From Tetracladium setigerum (taxonomy: Eukaryota; Ascomycota; Leotiomycetes; Helotiales): a stretch of DNA of 64,000 nt. Under the pieces are notes generated by a model. The model did not search any database. It was not told the DNA's origin and was given only the letters and a program-made list of their open reading frames with translations. The stretch covers positions 2,728,001 through 2,792,000 of the forward strand of contig PZJY01000002.1 in the NCBI GenBank assembly GCA_031472005.1, given 5' to 3'. Positions 1 through 13,109 of the stretch are shown here, in pieces (positions within the stretch are counted from its first letter, which is position 1; the number at the start of each line of letters is the position of its first letter). A program made the position numbers and the translations under genes.

Positions 1-292
1 ATTCAGAAATTCAGCACAAGATCCGATCTGTAAGTTGTATTTCGTAAGGAACATGTGAAAGCCGTCCACAGTGGATGAGTAATCAATGCGGCCGCTGAAG
101 CTCGGTGTTTTGACTGCGGTCACGTCGTGCCTCGGCTGCTGGTTTGTGGGGAAGCTGGACTGAAATGTCTAGAATGACCAGCCAGCAGAAACCAAATCCT
201 ACCTAGACAAAAGAGCAGTAGACACTCCTTGCAAAATCCATGACCATCATCTCCAACAAACCGAAGTTAACAGCCGCTTCTATATCATCGCC

Positions 293-1397
293 ATGCCTTT
301 TAACACCAAGCTCACCCGCGCCCTGGGTATCAAGAGTGAGCTCAAGACATCCTCTCCTTCTTCCCACGCGGCACTCATGCTGACCTGTCATGAATAGTCC
401 CAATTGTACAAGGTGGCATGCAGTGGGTTGGATATGCGGAACTTGCATCTGCAGTCTCCAACGCAGGAGGACTCGGTATTCTCACAGCTCTCACACAACC
501 TACGCCCGAAGACCTTCGAAAAGAGATTCGAAAATGCAGGACCATGACGGATAAGCCTTTCGGCGTCAACATTACCCTCCTTCCTTCAATAAACCCACCA
601 GATTATGGTGCATACGCACAAGTCGTTATAGATGAGGGGATCAAGATCGTAGAGACTGCTGGAAATAGTCCTGGCCCGGTCATCAAGATGTTGAAGGCGG
701 TCGGAACCATCATTCTTCACAAGTGTACCACCATTCGCCATGCGCAGAGTGCTATCAAGCTTGGTGTCGATTTCCTGAGTATTGATGGCTTTGAGTGTGC
801 TGGCCATGTTGGCGAGACAGATATCACCAACTTCATCCTTCTCAGCCGGGCCCGTCAATCTCTCAGTATTCCATTTATTGCCTCGGGAGGATTTGCCGAT
901 GGCCAGGGACTTGCGGCTGCGTTGAGTCTGGGAGCTGAGGGAATCAATATGGGCACTCGATTTATGTGTACCGTTGAGGCTCCCATCCACATTAAGATCA
1001 AGGAGGAAATTGTCAAGGCTCAGGAGACTGATACCCAACTTGTCCTTCGAAGATGGAAGAACACCAGCCGTCTTTATAAGAATAAAATCACTGCTGAGGT
1101 TACGAAGATTGAGCAGGAGAGCACGACTGGCAAATTCGAGGAGGTTGCACCATTGATGAGTGGCAAGCGAGGAAGGGAGGTCTTTACAACTGGAGATCCT
1201 GAGTTCGGGGTATGTATTGTCTTGCAATTCGATGATAGGGTCGTACTGACATTTCGTAGGTTTGGACTGCCGGCCAGGTCATTGGATTGATTCATGACAT
1301 CCCTACATGTGATGAGTTAGTCAAGAGAATCGAGAAAGATGCCGAGGATACATTGAACTTAGCTTCATCCCTCATTGTGCCTCAGAGCAAGCTATAA
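293..1397 (+). CDS. Nitronate monooxygenase (2-nitropropane dioxygenase family)
   Basis: FMN-dependent TIM-barrel enzyme expected to oxidise alkyl nitronates such as propionate-3-nitronate, a detoxification role. Three exons (293-335, 398-1209, 1260-1397) give 330 residues, normal for the family, with no frame break. The start gives a short N-terminus running into IPIVQGGMQWVG, the usual first beta strand and FMN-binding segment. Around residue 145 is GFECAGHVGETD, the position of the conserved histidine region. IASGGFADG and INMGTRF follow and form the phosphate-binding end of the barrel. Both introns are GT-AG (GTGAGC...TAG, GTATGT...TAG). It stands alone, with no close partner. Family assignment is firm; the native substrate is not shown by the sequence, and related enzymes include enoyl-reductase-like proteins. 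Confidence 0.93.
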
Positions 1398-4300
1398 TGC
1401 GCATTCCGCTGTACAATTAGATCTGCTTCTAGAAAGATATTCGCGCTGAAGGATACGTTGTTAGATGCTCGAGTTGTTGCCCTCTGTGATTTAACCCATG
1501 TAGGTGCTACTTTGCGTTACTTTGCTTAGATCTTTCTGTTGCAGAAGAACATTCCAGAAGGGCTGTCAGTGTGGGTACTTTCAGAGCCTATTGTGCTGCT
1601 GCATTGTCCTGGACAACGAAAGGCGACCCTTGAAGGCATCTGCCGTCCTCTGCCTTCATGGAAGGAGATGTGTGCAAGTTGCAATCTTCTTTTTTTTTTT
1701 TTTTTGGAATATATCCACAGACTTGGGCGAGGGTGCAAAGAAAGAGGAGAGTTTAGGATGTATTTTCTTTTCGAAATGCAGCCGCTCCTCAGGAAGTTCC
1801 GGAGAGCTCCCCTCGTGGCACGAGGTTGCTGCTAAACAATGTCAACTCGGCAGACCCGTTATATCTCTCTCTCACAGTCACTTTCCTCCACCCAACAACC
1901 CCCAACTTTCATGCAGTCCAACAACTCCTAAAACTTTGTCTGTCCTTCCCACCTGATAGCATGCCACCAAATCACACCATCCCCTCTCCTCGCAATCCCA
2001 AATCAATTTCTGCCAACAACGATGGCGAAGAGAGATCCTCCTATCTCTTTGAAAACCAATCCTGGCTTCCTGCAACGGACGCTGCCTCGTCGATCTCCTG
2101 CAGATGCTTCAATTGTCCTTGAAGGAGGGGGCGATTGACAGAGAACCAGCATCGCCGACAAGACAATGGGAATGCCATGATTGCCCTGCTGTTTGATCTC
2201 TACTGCTCATCGCCTAAGCCTCAAGAGTCAAGACCTTCTCCGAGTTTGCCTCCGGCTCTTTCGTAAATACTTCCTGACACTTCTAACCAGTTCAAACAGC
2301 ACAATTCTGCATTCGACCTCGAAACTCAGTAGCTTACATCAATTCCAGCCTACAAAGTAGCGTGAGTAAGTTGGCAGATGAATACTTTGCACTCATACAA
2401 CAATCTGCGGCCCAGTTGCTGACACAATCTTGTTGGTTCAGCCACTTCTCAAGTCCAGGCAAAGCCTTTACTGTTGACCGTGTTTCAAGAGACCAGCAAG
2501 AACTACCCAGCCTCGGATCTTTCAACCCTTGCTGCTATGCAACCATTGATACATGATCACCAACGAGGTCTGAGGACTCCAGTATCCAATTCTGCAGAGG
2601 AATAAAATTCACCGACAGAAGTTCTTTCCCAAACTCTCTACGCAAATTCGGATCAACTGCCTGTATACGAGATTCGTGGAATCAGAGGACAAGTTTATCA
2701 CTCGTTTGTACTGTATGTTGCTGATTAGCTGCAAACATCGTGTCAGTGGAATATTTCAAATCAGAATTTTCAGACACAAGTCAGTTCATGTATTAATACG
2801 GAACCTCAGATAAACGTGGAGAATGGATCAATTACATGCTTTTGTCCAGCTGATTGACTTCCAAAATCATGTCAGTGGAATATTTCATGATTCGCCGTTT
2901 CCTAGACCCCGCTGCGACGGGCAGGAAAGAGAAGTACCGATTTGACTGACATAAGGGAGGAAGATCTCGCCTCTCCCACCTGCGAGCACTTGCATTCCCG
3001 GACTCGCACTACTTACCATCGACGACTTTCCAGCCCTGCCCTTGGTCGATACCACTGTATAATTAATTTGGGAATGTCGCAATGGATGATAACCCCATCT
3101 TCGCTCGAGATTTAGAAAAGAAAAGGTTGTGCCAATTGCCTTTTGGTAGTCTCTTTTCTGGATCATGCCAATATTGAGGCTGGTCTGGATGGGTTTGACT
3201 AAGCTCTGATGGAGCGTTCTGCTGGGGGGAACCTCAATCTGGGGATCTCTTTTGCTCGAGCAATAGAGATATTATCTGGTCGGGAAGCCATTCGCTAAGT
3301 AGTAGCTGAGACGAGATCAATCAGGAAACATGTACCAAAGAGGAAATTACTAGATTGAGAGTGGTGCTATCACTGACAATCCATTTTCTTTTCCGTGGGT
3401 TCTCCAAATTTTTAGGCCGAAGTCGTGTGGTCACCACAAGAACAAGGAATGTTTGCCCTGAAGGGAAGATAGATGTGACGCTAACAAGCCACCTATACAC
3501 CGGCCTACGAATTGATGAAAAGCTCGATTACCGTGCTTGCTGGAACGGACGGATTTTATTTTGAAACTTGGCATTTGCATCGATTAATGTATTAATTTAG
3601 TCTTATATTACCCCGGACGGAAAAATAACAGTTTCCTTCCAATATTCAAGTTCCCATGTCGAAACTCAAGTGCCCAGTATTATTGAGGATAGTGATATAT
3701 CTCAGGATGGCCGAAGTGTTTTTTTCCCTCTTTCTCTCGACCCTTATTGTTCGCTACCGGTTTTCCCATTACTAGTTGCTCTCAGCTCAGTGCTGTGTCA
3801 GTTGGTTTTGCCTAAAATCTAAAAAGCACCAACCCTACCTAGTTCGAATCTTTCAAGGTGGTGGCGCCCTCAACGTTCCTTCGTGTTGTTTCAGCCTAAA
3901 ATTGAAATTTTCCGATGCTACTGCGACCATATATCATGTATAACAAGTGTTTGATATTGTTTTATATGCATCGAGCATGAAAATATCCGGTACTGTAGCC
4001 TAGAATGCGTTTTCGATTGAGGCAGCTGATTAAACTGTTGACAACGGCCAACACTTGACCCTCTTTCGACTCTCCCTTGTCCATCGGATCATTTTCCATA
4101 ACAGTGTCTACTATGACTGAACAATTTATCCTCGGATTTGAATTTACATCTGGAAGCCGAGTCAATGGCCTTGGCAAGTATTCGTTTTCTTCTTCCATGT
4201 TGTTGTTGCATGTCACTTTGACCGAGACATTCCTTAAGCGAGATTCCCCACATTTCTGTCAATAATCGAACACAACCGATATCTCCATGACTTGTTGTGA

Positions 4301-4759
4301 CAGTTGACAAAGTAACTTGGAAAGGTACAGTGATGAGGTGTTGAAGTGTTATCCAACTTCGAGCACAGCTCGAAGAGTATGTAGGTGTTGTTATATATTA
4401 CTTATAAACGCTTGCTGCAAAATTGGGTGTATCTATCCTATCCAATGCATTCCCAAGAATTCGGTATATATGTTTACAGTGCGCATACTGCCCGTATTCA
4501 ATAGTTTTCCTTCTTTTTTCCCTTTCTCAAATAGTTTGCTTGCGCGTGTGTTTTGAGACCTGATTTTTCTTCCGCACCAACGAGTTCCCAAGTCAACTCG
4601 CTTGCTCGTTTCCTCTGGCGTTCTATTTCCCCACCCTATTCCAATTCCAGAAGTGTTCCAAATGCCGAATTATTACCCATCCCGTCTATAGACGCTCTAT
4701 ATCCCATCCGATGTTTGTTTTTCCAAGTACAATCCCCTCATTCATTCAGTTTTCAGTCC
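1398..4759. other. Gene-poor intergenic stretch
   Basis: No open frame here carries a recognisable domain, and none can be joined by plausible splice sites into a longer model. Visible structure is limited to a T tract near 1690-1705 and a pair of imperfect direct repeats at 2720 and 2849. The right end is the 3' flank of the minus-strand regulator. It could hold an unrecognised noncoding transcript. Confidence 0.5.
2720..2887. repeat. Pair of 39-bp imperfect direct repeats
   Basis: Copies at 2720-2758 and 2849-2887 match at 33 of 39 positions by eye and share the perfect 18-mer TGTCAGTGGAATATTTCA. They start 129 bp apart. No flanking inverted repeats or target-site duplication were seen. 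They may be a relic of a local duplication or paired binding sites; function unknown. Confidence 0.6.
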
Positions 4760-7161
4760 TCAGATTATATTCGTAATGCTCATCCTCTCGTTCCCGGATC
4801 TCCTGCTCGTTGGCGCTTTGCCACCTCCCGAGCCACCACTTGGATCACCATATCTCGGTGGATGTTGTTGATTGTGTTGTGGCCCGGTACCATATGCACC
4901 CACCGGCTCCCTCGCCAACACTCCAACCAGATATTCAACTCTCTCCCATCCGCCCCAATCCCTCGCTTCTGAATCTGTTAGAACAGTTGTTCCATCCTCT
5001 CTACCTCCCCCGAGCAAAGTTGGACTCGTTATTCCCGAGCCAGAAGCACCACCACCCCCGCTACTAACACTGGCAGCGATATTCATCCCGGTCTCACTCC
5101 CTGTCCACACCCAGCTATTTTCGGTACTAGCCTGCATATCTCCGCTTACGTAAGCCAGAATTTCTTCATCCAAGTCGCGATCCACATGGTAGGATGGACC
5201 TCCCGCCGAGGAGCCCGCACGACGTTTGTCGATGAGAACGGTGAGAAAGAAAGAAAGATGGCGACCACAGGCTACATTTACGTCGCGGAGAGCGCCAACA
5301 CTGGTGGAGGCACGTATGAATGTCATTGCGGCGTCAAAATGTCCGGCATAGAGAAGGAATAGTGTACAGCGCCACATGTGCGTGCAAGTCATCGCGTTGG
5401 CGGTGGATCCAAATGGAGAAGGAGATGTTATTCGCGCGAAGAGGAGACTCGAGTCTAGAGCTGCGTGGATGCATTGGTCTAAGGCAATAATGCGCACTTC
5501 TGGCGGACAGGACGTGCTGAGGTTGTGTCGGTGTAGAACGAGTCGTGCATTCATGAGATGGCATGCTGGGGCGAGTGTGCGAGGGTCGAGAGATTCGCGT
5601 GAAGTCGGTTGACAAGAGGGTGGGAAGGCTGTCAGACATGAGTTGAAGTGTGTTTCGAAGGTTGTGAGGGTTGAAGGGGAGATGATCGGTGTTTTAAGAG
5701 TTTTAATGAGTTGCGAGACGGCGCGAACGACGTGGATGATAGGGAGGATGAAGTTGGTAAGGGGAGTAACGCCGGATGGGACCATCATGCCTGTATCGTG
5801 AATGTAATGATCATCAATCGCTGCGGGGAGGCTAACATCACAGTCTCCATCTTCGATTAGGAGCGGCCGACCGAGCTCGAGAGACATGTGCCGGTCCCAG
5901 ACGTAGATCCCCCACCAGACTCGGCGGCGCATTTCTCCTTCAATTATCGGCCATGGCCCAGTCTCGCAGTGAAGGCCGATGTCTTGTGAGATTCGGACTG
6001 CAGAGGCAAGCCAAGTCCACGCGGCGGATTTGAGGTTCATCTCGGTTAAGAAGATGCTCATCAACAAAGCGGTTCTAGCGTGGTCGATCACAAACTCGTC
6101 GTTCCAAAGGTCAATTAGCATGCAAGATATCTCGATGAATTTCTTTCCTTGGTGTGGGCGATTGGCGGCTGGATCACTGCTAAAAAGGACTCCTACAGCT
6201 AAGACGGCGAAGAACAGAGAGCTCCAGACTGGTGGAACGCCTTGTAAGGTGCCTGCCTTGTATACTGCCTGGCATTCTTGCTCAAAGGTTGTCCAATGCA
6301 GTATTGGCACTATCAGATGAACTGACGAGTAGTAGGCGCCCATCAGATGGTCGACGATTTGCTTCGGTGGAAGTTCAGGTCGAGGAGGGTTGAAATGGGC
6401 TTGGGTGCCTATCTGCCGGTACGGCGCTGGGGGTTTGAAGATCCCTCGACCAAAATTTCTGATGTTTGAGCGAACTCTAAGGAGGTCGTCGGAAGTGGAG
6501 GAATTTGTCTTCTTTTCGGATGTGATCCTATTTCCGGAAGTTGCAAGGGAGTTTGATGAGGCCCATCGTCAACGTCCATTCCTTCCCTTACATTCAACAT
6601 GGACCGTAGCTGCGCATTTTCTCGCTTGACTTGACTGATTTGCTTCTCAAGATCCTGAACTTGCTTGATTGATGACATGCGACGGTTGGTTTCCTTTGTA
6701 AATTGACACTTTACGTTCCTACTCGAGCATTCCGAACAGCTCTTCGTTTCAGTTGCGTCGCATTTGACCTTTCTCTCTCGACACGCATCGCAACTGGGAT
6801 CTTTTCTTCGTTGCCTGTAGGCCCTCTTCTGCGCTTGAATACTCGCTGATGATAAATGGCCAGCTCCAGAGGCATTCGGTGTTCCGCTTGAAGATGTGGT
6901 GGTTAGCGTATCCATGCTTGGTGGGGCTGGAGATGTTGTATTCGATCCATATGGGTTTTGAAAAGGGTTGTGTCCCATTGAGGAACTCGTAGGCATGTTG
7001 AGCATGGGAAGATTGTGCCCGCTCATGGGCCGAGGTGACATTCCCATCCTTCCGCCACCATCATACAGCCCGTGTGGTCTAGGCGAGGCAGCAGAGGAGA
7101 CCGACTCCGAGTCGTAAGATGTTGTAGATGGTATGGGGGACCTAGTATAAGAGCCAGCCAT
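4760..7161 (-). CDS. Zn2Cys6 fungal-specific transcription factor (one frameshift)
   Basis: Nuclear regulator. A Ser/Pro/Gly-rich N-terminus is followed by a Zn2Cys6 binuclear cluster from about residue 124 (CDACRERKVKC, then CSECSSRNVKC). Next comes a short coiled-coil linker (VQDLEKQISQVKRENAQL) and then the fungal-specific middle homology domain. Its lead-in is FKPPAPYRQIGTQAHFNP and its core is HLIVPILHWTTFEQE. The C-terminus is Gly/Ser-rich. The frame is lost at + strand 6491-6492 (GG): upstream reads ...RRQIPPLP, downstream resumes at DLLRVRSNIRNFGRG. One extra base there gives one 800-residue protein with no intron. A GTAAGG donor near the break was tested and fits the frame poorly. 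Target genes cannot be read from the sequence. Confidence 0.9.
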
Positions 7162-10100
7162 TATCTACAGATCAGAGTCGGCTTCCGGGAGTGATCTTGC
7201 GACGGATGCCAGGGCCCTAGAACTTGAAAATGAGTTGGTTGTTATTGATGCTCTGTTGCCTCCATCCAGATGAGTTGTCAGAGTGCGGAAGACCTCACGA
7301 CTTCACAATTGTTTTGTCGACAAGGTGTTGGCTATTTATGATTTGCAGGCGGGAAAGGTTTGTTGGTCCGAGGCTGCTAGTTCTAGTGGCCTGCTCAACG
7401 ATATCAACCACAGGGATCTGTGCTAATGCTGATAGGTGGCTCAAGTGATGTTCGGTGCAACGTCAGGGCTAACTTCCGATCCGAGTTCTCAAAACAACGA
7501 TTGGGTAAATGTCTCTTCCGTGAAGCCCAAGGTACCAAACGTCGGCAGCTGATCCGTACGGCGAATACTTCTAAACTGGAGCAGGGTGTGTGTCAGTGAG
7601 GTGTTCTGAAGATGGTTATCGTTGGCTAAGAACAGCGACGTGTGGGTGCGGAGAACACATTGGCGCGTTAATGGGTTCTTATGAGGGAAAACATTGCCGA
7701 GCAAGTAGTGGGAGGATCGAGGTGACATGGGGTACTTAAAGAAACGAGGGAAATAATGCAGACGACTACTTGGGCACTGGCCACCTGCTTTAAGGCTGAT
7801 TGGAAATTCGAAGAGTAACTTCGCCAAGCACCACCATTGAAGTTGACGAGACTCCATTATTGCATCCAGATCCTGATATGCGTTTAGGGAGGGATGGGAC
7901 CCACCCTCCCCCGTGAGTTGTAAGAGGATTCGCCGTTGAGCTTGACCTTTCCCATGCCTCGCTTATCATTGACAGGGGCAAAAGGAGGGGAAATCTCACA
8001 AAACAGGAATCTAGATCTTAGATTTCTTGTCTCGTGGACTTTGGTCTCGGGCGTTTGACGGCGCAGGTGGCTTGAGCTCATCTTCCTGAACATATAAGCG
8101 CTCTGGTGATCGGAAGAACCCAGCTATGAGGTCTTCTCGGCACACAGGATCTGTGATACTCCGGGATGATGTGCATTACTATTTGTGTAGGATTCAAACT
8201 TTTGCTTCGGTAAACAGGCAGCTCGGTACTGGCGAGCCGCCTCGATTACTACTTATATCAGGGGTAGATATCTTAAGTAAATTGTAAACATACCGGAGGT
8301 TTTTTGTTTGACACCAAGTTACACTTTCAGCAGACAAGTGTAGATGACGTCCTGCGGTTTTCTTCGGGTGTTGACATGCAACTTTCACTGCATATGTTTC
8401 GTGGATTCCAGTCTCTTTCCGGAAGCTTGTTACCGAATGGTTCGGGCCGGGGATAGGCTCAACGAGGGAGGTGAAGTTTCGACTCGACAATGCGTTAAGA
8501 AGCGAGAGGGGTGATCTCGATACAGCCAGTACTCTTGTGATCGTGGGTTCAGACTTTCTGGTGTCTCTCAGCATATGCAATAAAACATGCGGAAGCGTGG
8601 GCGTAAGTGTTTGGTTGACGCCGGGAAATGGGCATGTATGAATGCGACCGTACTGTGTTCTTGTTGAATTAAATGAACGATTGTCGGTTCTCGACCAAAT
8701 AGCGGCCCCGGAAATGAGAATCGAAGGTCGGTGGCTTCTAGATTCTTGTCGTCCGGTGAGAACTACTCGAATGATCCAGGATTCAAATTGAGAGATGTAG
8801 TTGGGTTAGAGTAGCGCCTTGCATCCCTGCTGAGGATATCTGGTTCTTGTGGTGACCCGAACGACGTTTCCAAAATTTCCATGAGATTTCGGAGAATCGA
8901 ACGGACGTTGATCGCGTTTGTGCTTATTAAAGATCAGGAATCCTTGTACTTCGGAACGCATGACAATTCGAATGCAAGGTTTGAGCCATCGAAAGAGAAC
9001 ATCCTTGAGACGAGGAGGTAGAGGAGGTGTTGGGGTGTCACGGAGTGATGGAGGTTTGTTTTAGTGTCTTGGGGAAAGATGTACGCGTTGTATAGACCAA
9101 GGAAAACCCTGGAATATATGGGGACTTTAGAAGATCCCGCTGTCTCATCCGATGGCCGCTCCGGCGAGTCGGTTGATACGACTTGCCCGAAGTGGAAATC
9201 GGCCTGTCCTCTGAATGATTTAGAGCCGTTTCATCTGATTTCGTATTTCGAATTCCTTAACTTCAATGGAAGATTTGGGATCCCATTCGATTCATACTAG
9301 TGCATGGCCGATATATAAAACCGAGAACTTTGTGCCATTGATTGCCAGACTAAGTCGGGAACTCAGGCCATGTATACTTTGTAGCCTCTGGAGTCTAAAC
9401 GGAAGGGGAACAGTTCACTGCGGCAGCTGGAACGGTGCGTAGCGTAGCGAAAAGGGGCGCTGGTCGTATCGGAAATACTTCGAATCTCTCTTAGATTAGG
9501 AAACCGAAAATTTGAAGTCGAAGAGATTGAGTTCATCCTGCTTCCAATTTTCTCTAATTAGCAGAGGTTAATTCTTAGCATCCGTAGAGAGAGTGGAGGC
9601 GAGAATTCGCCCACAAAAGCATCCCATCTTGTTTCGAAACAAGCCGTGAGGACAGGGCTGCAGGGGGCATGTACCATGTAAACTTTTCTACAAGGGGTCG
9701 ATTTCCCGATGTGGGGTGGCCGCCAAATTCCAATTAGCGTCTTATGCATGGAGATCTTGCGCCGAAAGGCCTGTTGTCCGGGCACTTGATCCAAAGAGCA
9801 TTTAATCTCGAAACTGCCCGAAGAACACATTAACACTCTGGTAGTCAGCCCAGATATGCAAATGTGCAGCATTAGTACTGTGTAAGGAACTAGATTCCTG
9901 CCCACAGTATCATTGATGATGATGATGATGATTATGAGGAGTTGTTTTCATGTGGATTGGCTTAACTCAACAAGTATTTGATGGCAATATCAACAATATT
10001 GAAGTGATTGCTTGCGTGGTCCAGTACACTTCATCAAAGTTATGAAGATGCAAACGCTTCACGCTTGAATAGAGAGTTGACCCTAGGTCGTATTTACCTC

Positions 10101-13100
10101 CAGCAATATAGTAGCAGGACGATCAAGGTGATCATTTAGGCATATACAGTATTTCCGGAACATTCCCGCGTTACACAGCCTGCGTCTAACCGCCTGTAGC
10201 ATTTTCTCCCGCGAAGGTTTTGTCGAGAAGTCTCGGTACGTAGCCCGTCGTCGGGATGGAAAATCCTTCGATTCTTTTTTCTTTTCATCGTTCCTCGCCT
10301 CGTGGTCTAACCGAGTCTTGAGCCGAGAATTGCAGCGAACTGATTGATGGGCTGCAAGTTGGAACGCCATCGCCGAGGTTAGGGCATTAAGCGATCTGAT
10401 ATCGGAAGGCCACGCTAAATACGAACACAGATCCTATCATAGCTCGAGCGTAGGAACGCCTGCTCTTCGGATGAACGGTAGCCGAGTTTTGATGGTCAAA
10501 GGCATGAATTGAAGGTGGTGAATCCAAACTCTTGAATCGAGAATGCTGTTGTTCATGTTGCGCGTTGCGCAGTTTCGAAATAATGGGTTTGGTGGGTTTG
10601 CACTCCGCCGTATACGAGTAGAGGGTAGCATGCATCGGCAGGCTTCTCTTTCCAGACTGTTCCAATGAGTTTCTTGTTGGTAGATCTGTATTTTGATGTC
10701 GTCCTGAAGTGAATGGGTTGACACCAACTACACCAAATGCGGGAGGGCTAACGGCGGTTATGGAGGAGACTGGGGGGCGAGGTCCTGCAACGTTCCTCAG
10801 TTTGGGAGAGGTTCAGATTTGACACTTCAACTGTGGACCGCATTATTGGTTACAAAAATGTGTAGCAAGGAGGGCATTTCCAACGCGATACCGTCAAACA
10901 TTTGTCGGTGACTGACGCGAGAGGCCACCGCCGTTCTGAGTGGTGGTTGGCATGTGAATATTCTCAAATAATAGGCTCAGAAAGGTCATACGAGCATATG
11001 TGCCAAGCTGGAAACTCTCTGGGGTCGAAATCCACGAAGAAGTGACTGGGTAGATTAAAACCTTCACCGAGCACTACCAACTGCCGTGCTGGCGCCATGA
11101 AGAGCTTGACTCGCGAGAGAATCTATTGCGTTGCAAAGGGGTCTTTTTCGCCTCCCAAATGCAAATCTTTTCTCTCAAGGGGAGGCTGGAAAGTTCAGAA
11201 GCATGCGATGGAAACCTCGTGAAATGTCAGGCTCAAGCTGACCTCCCTTGGGGCTTTTTGTCTTCTGGACGATCCAAGTTTGATAGACCGGCGTGAGACG
11301 GCGGCGACAACGTCACCCCCCAAAAGAGTGTCGATCACTCCGGCCTTGTCCCGGTTTTGGGGAATTATCATGCGCCTCCATCACCCTAACACACTGCCGG
11401 CAGAGTAACCCGAAGGGGGAACCTGGTGAAAGGATGGAGAAACTTCCCCAACTAACGTTGCGACTTCTGCAACTTAAAAAGCCAATAATCCTGAATCGTA
11501 GTGCTCGAAAAATTCATCGGCAGGGGACAAAATCGGAAATTGATGATCGGTTGGCCCTCCAAATTTCTCTGATCATGGAAGCTTTTACAGGGTGCAGCAC
11601 ATTCCAGCTGAGATCTTCTCTACTAGTGCCCTTTCGACGCAGGTTTGGCATGGGCAGGATGGGATTCCCGCATGGGAAAAAATGTGAAACCTGACGGCGC
11701 ACAGATTGGTCTCGGCCGTGGTTGTGGCTGGCTGTCGACAGGAGTCCGGAATCCGGATGACCTTCTAGAATAATGCCTGACTGTACCTAATGGCCGTCGT
11801 TAGTGAGCGATCAGTAATAAGAACAACGGGTGCGGAGTAGAAGCGAAATTATAGGTACCAAAACGAGATCGTCAAGCAATCTTTCACTTTGGAAAAATAT
11901 ACTTCCACAAGATTTGGTCCAGGATGTAAAGACTTGAAACAAGACTCCAAATTATTCCACAAGTGTTCACAACAACAATGACAACAACAACAACATAATC
12001 AATGGCGATGTGACACAGGCAACCGACCGAAGAATGCCCAATAATGGAAAGATATCTCTTGCATCTTCCTTGTCAGATGGTAATCTGCAATTGTTGACAA
12101 GCCTTGTCGTTTGATATTGACCTTTGTACGGAGGTACTGTCTTGCTGCCAAAAGTTCGGATTATTGATCGTCTCAAAATCTCACGCACAGCGAAGGAAAT
12201 CTGCCATGGAGCCTGGAGGAGGTATTTGGGAGATTGGGAAAGACAGGAGGCTTTCTGCGCACCACAGTGACCACACACACAAAACACAAAACACAGGATT
12301 CACCCCCGCCATGCCATCCGATTCGCAAGTTTGCGGCGGCGGTCTTTCGGTATCACCCTCTGGTTCGGGAGCATCTTGCATAATCAGCATGGCGAGATTG
12401 AAGCCAAATAACATGAAACCGATAAAACTTCCGAATCTGCGCCAAGATATATATAACCGTTGAGAAGTTGAGATACGGGGCCGACGCCCCTTCATGCTGT
12501 GACTGTGACACTTGAAAGGTTTGGCGGCGCTGAGGTGGTACAGTACTGTAGCGACGACGACAACGACGACATGTTCATGTGTTGGATGGAGATGCGATGG
12601 AGAGAGAATGAATGACAAGCTTTGCCATTTGGCGATGGCAGCTGCGACTCGGAAGGCGCCGAGATCCGCTAGATGAGAGCCGAATGCTTCTGTCACAATC
12701 CACATTTTCAACCTCATTTTTTCGCTTTTCAATGGGTCTGGATGAGGAATACTGCCAAATCGACTCCAAGACTCCGCGATCTGGAAGACAAGCCTCATTT
12801 CGAGACTCCTTTTCTGGCAATACTGTTATTGCTTGGTGGATATGGGAAATTTCTTTAAAAGAACATCAATTCCAGATACATTTCATACTTTTAAAGAAAA
12901 AGAAATTTTGGCAATCACAAACACTATTCTTGTACGATTTGATTTGCTGCCTCAAGATTCAACGATTAATCGTGTAGCAGTTGAACCAGATCGAAGCCAA
13001 CGTCAATTGGTCCTACATCCCTTCGTGCAAACAGTTCTTCAAAACCATTCACATTCTCAACCTCATTTCCGACATTTCTTAAATCGACGGCTCGAACACG

Positions 13101-13109
13101 TCTTTCAAT
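7162..13109. other. Long gene-poor region, about 5.9 kb
   Basis: Upstream of both the minus-strand regulator and AAH1. Open frames here are short and have no family motifs. It contains a GAT microsatellite near 9915-9932, an ACA-rich tract near 11970-11993 and a GAC-rich tract near 12551-12570. One small frame with a membrane segment (12181-12495) is listed separately. I found no transposase, reverse transcriptase or terminal repeats. Confidence 0.5.
12181..12495 (-). CDS. Possible small single-span membrane protein
   Basis: A 104-codon frame starting MKGRRPRIS has a basic N-terminus, one hydrophobic stretch of about 18 residues (FGSFIGFMLFGFNLAMLI) and then an acidic/Pro segment (MQDAPEPEGDTE). 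That order is what a tail-in membrane peptide would look like. The frame also extends upstream to 12798, but the extra residues look random. No family is recognised, and it may be a chance frame. Transcript or conservation data would decide. Confidence 0.2.
   Translation of the reverse strand: MKGRRPRISTSQRLYISWRRFGSFIGFMLFGFNLAMLIMQDAPEPEGDTERPPPQTCESDGMAGVNPVFCVLCVWSLWCAESLLSFPISQIPPPGSMADFLRCA

Noticed and set aside
3838..3872. A tRNA-like GTTCGAATC loop
   Set aside because: The flanking bases do not pair as a T stem and no anticodon or acceptor arms fit around it.
6491..6575. A short intron in the first Zn2Cys6 gene using the GTAAGG donor near 6595
   Set aside because: The available acceptors give the wrong phase or a stop, or need a poor AAAAG/AAGAAG site. 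The sequence through the candidate intron reads as protein; a one-base contraction at 6491-6492 explains it better.
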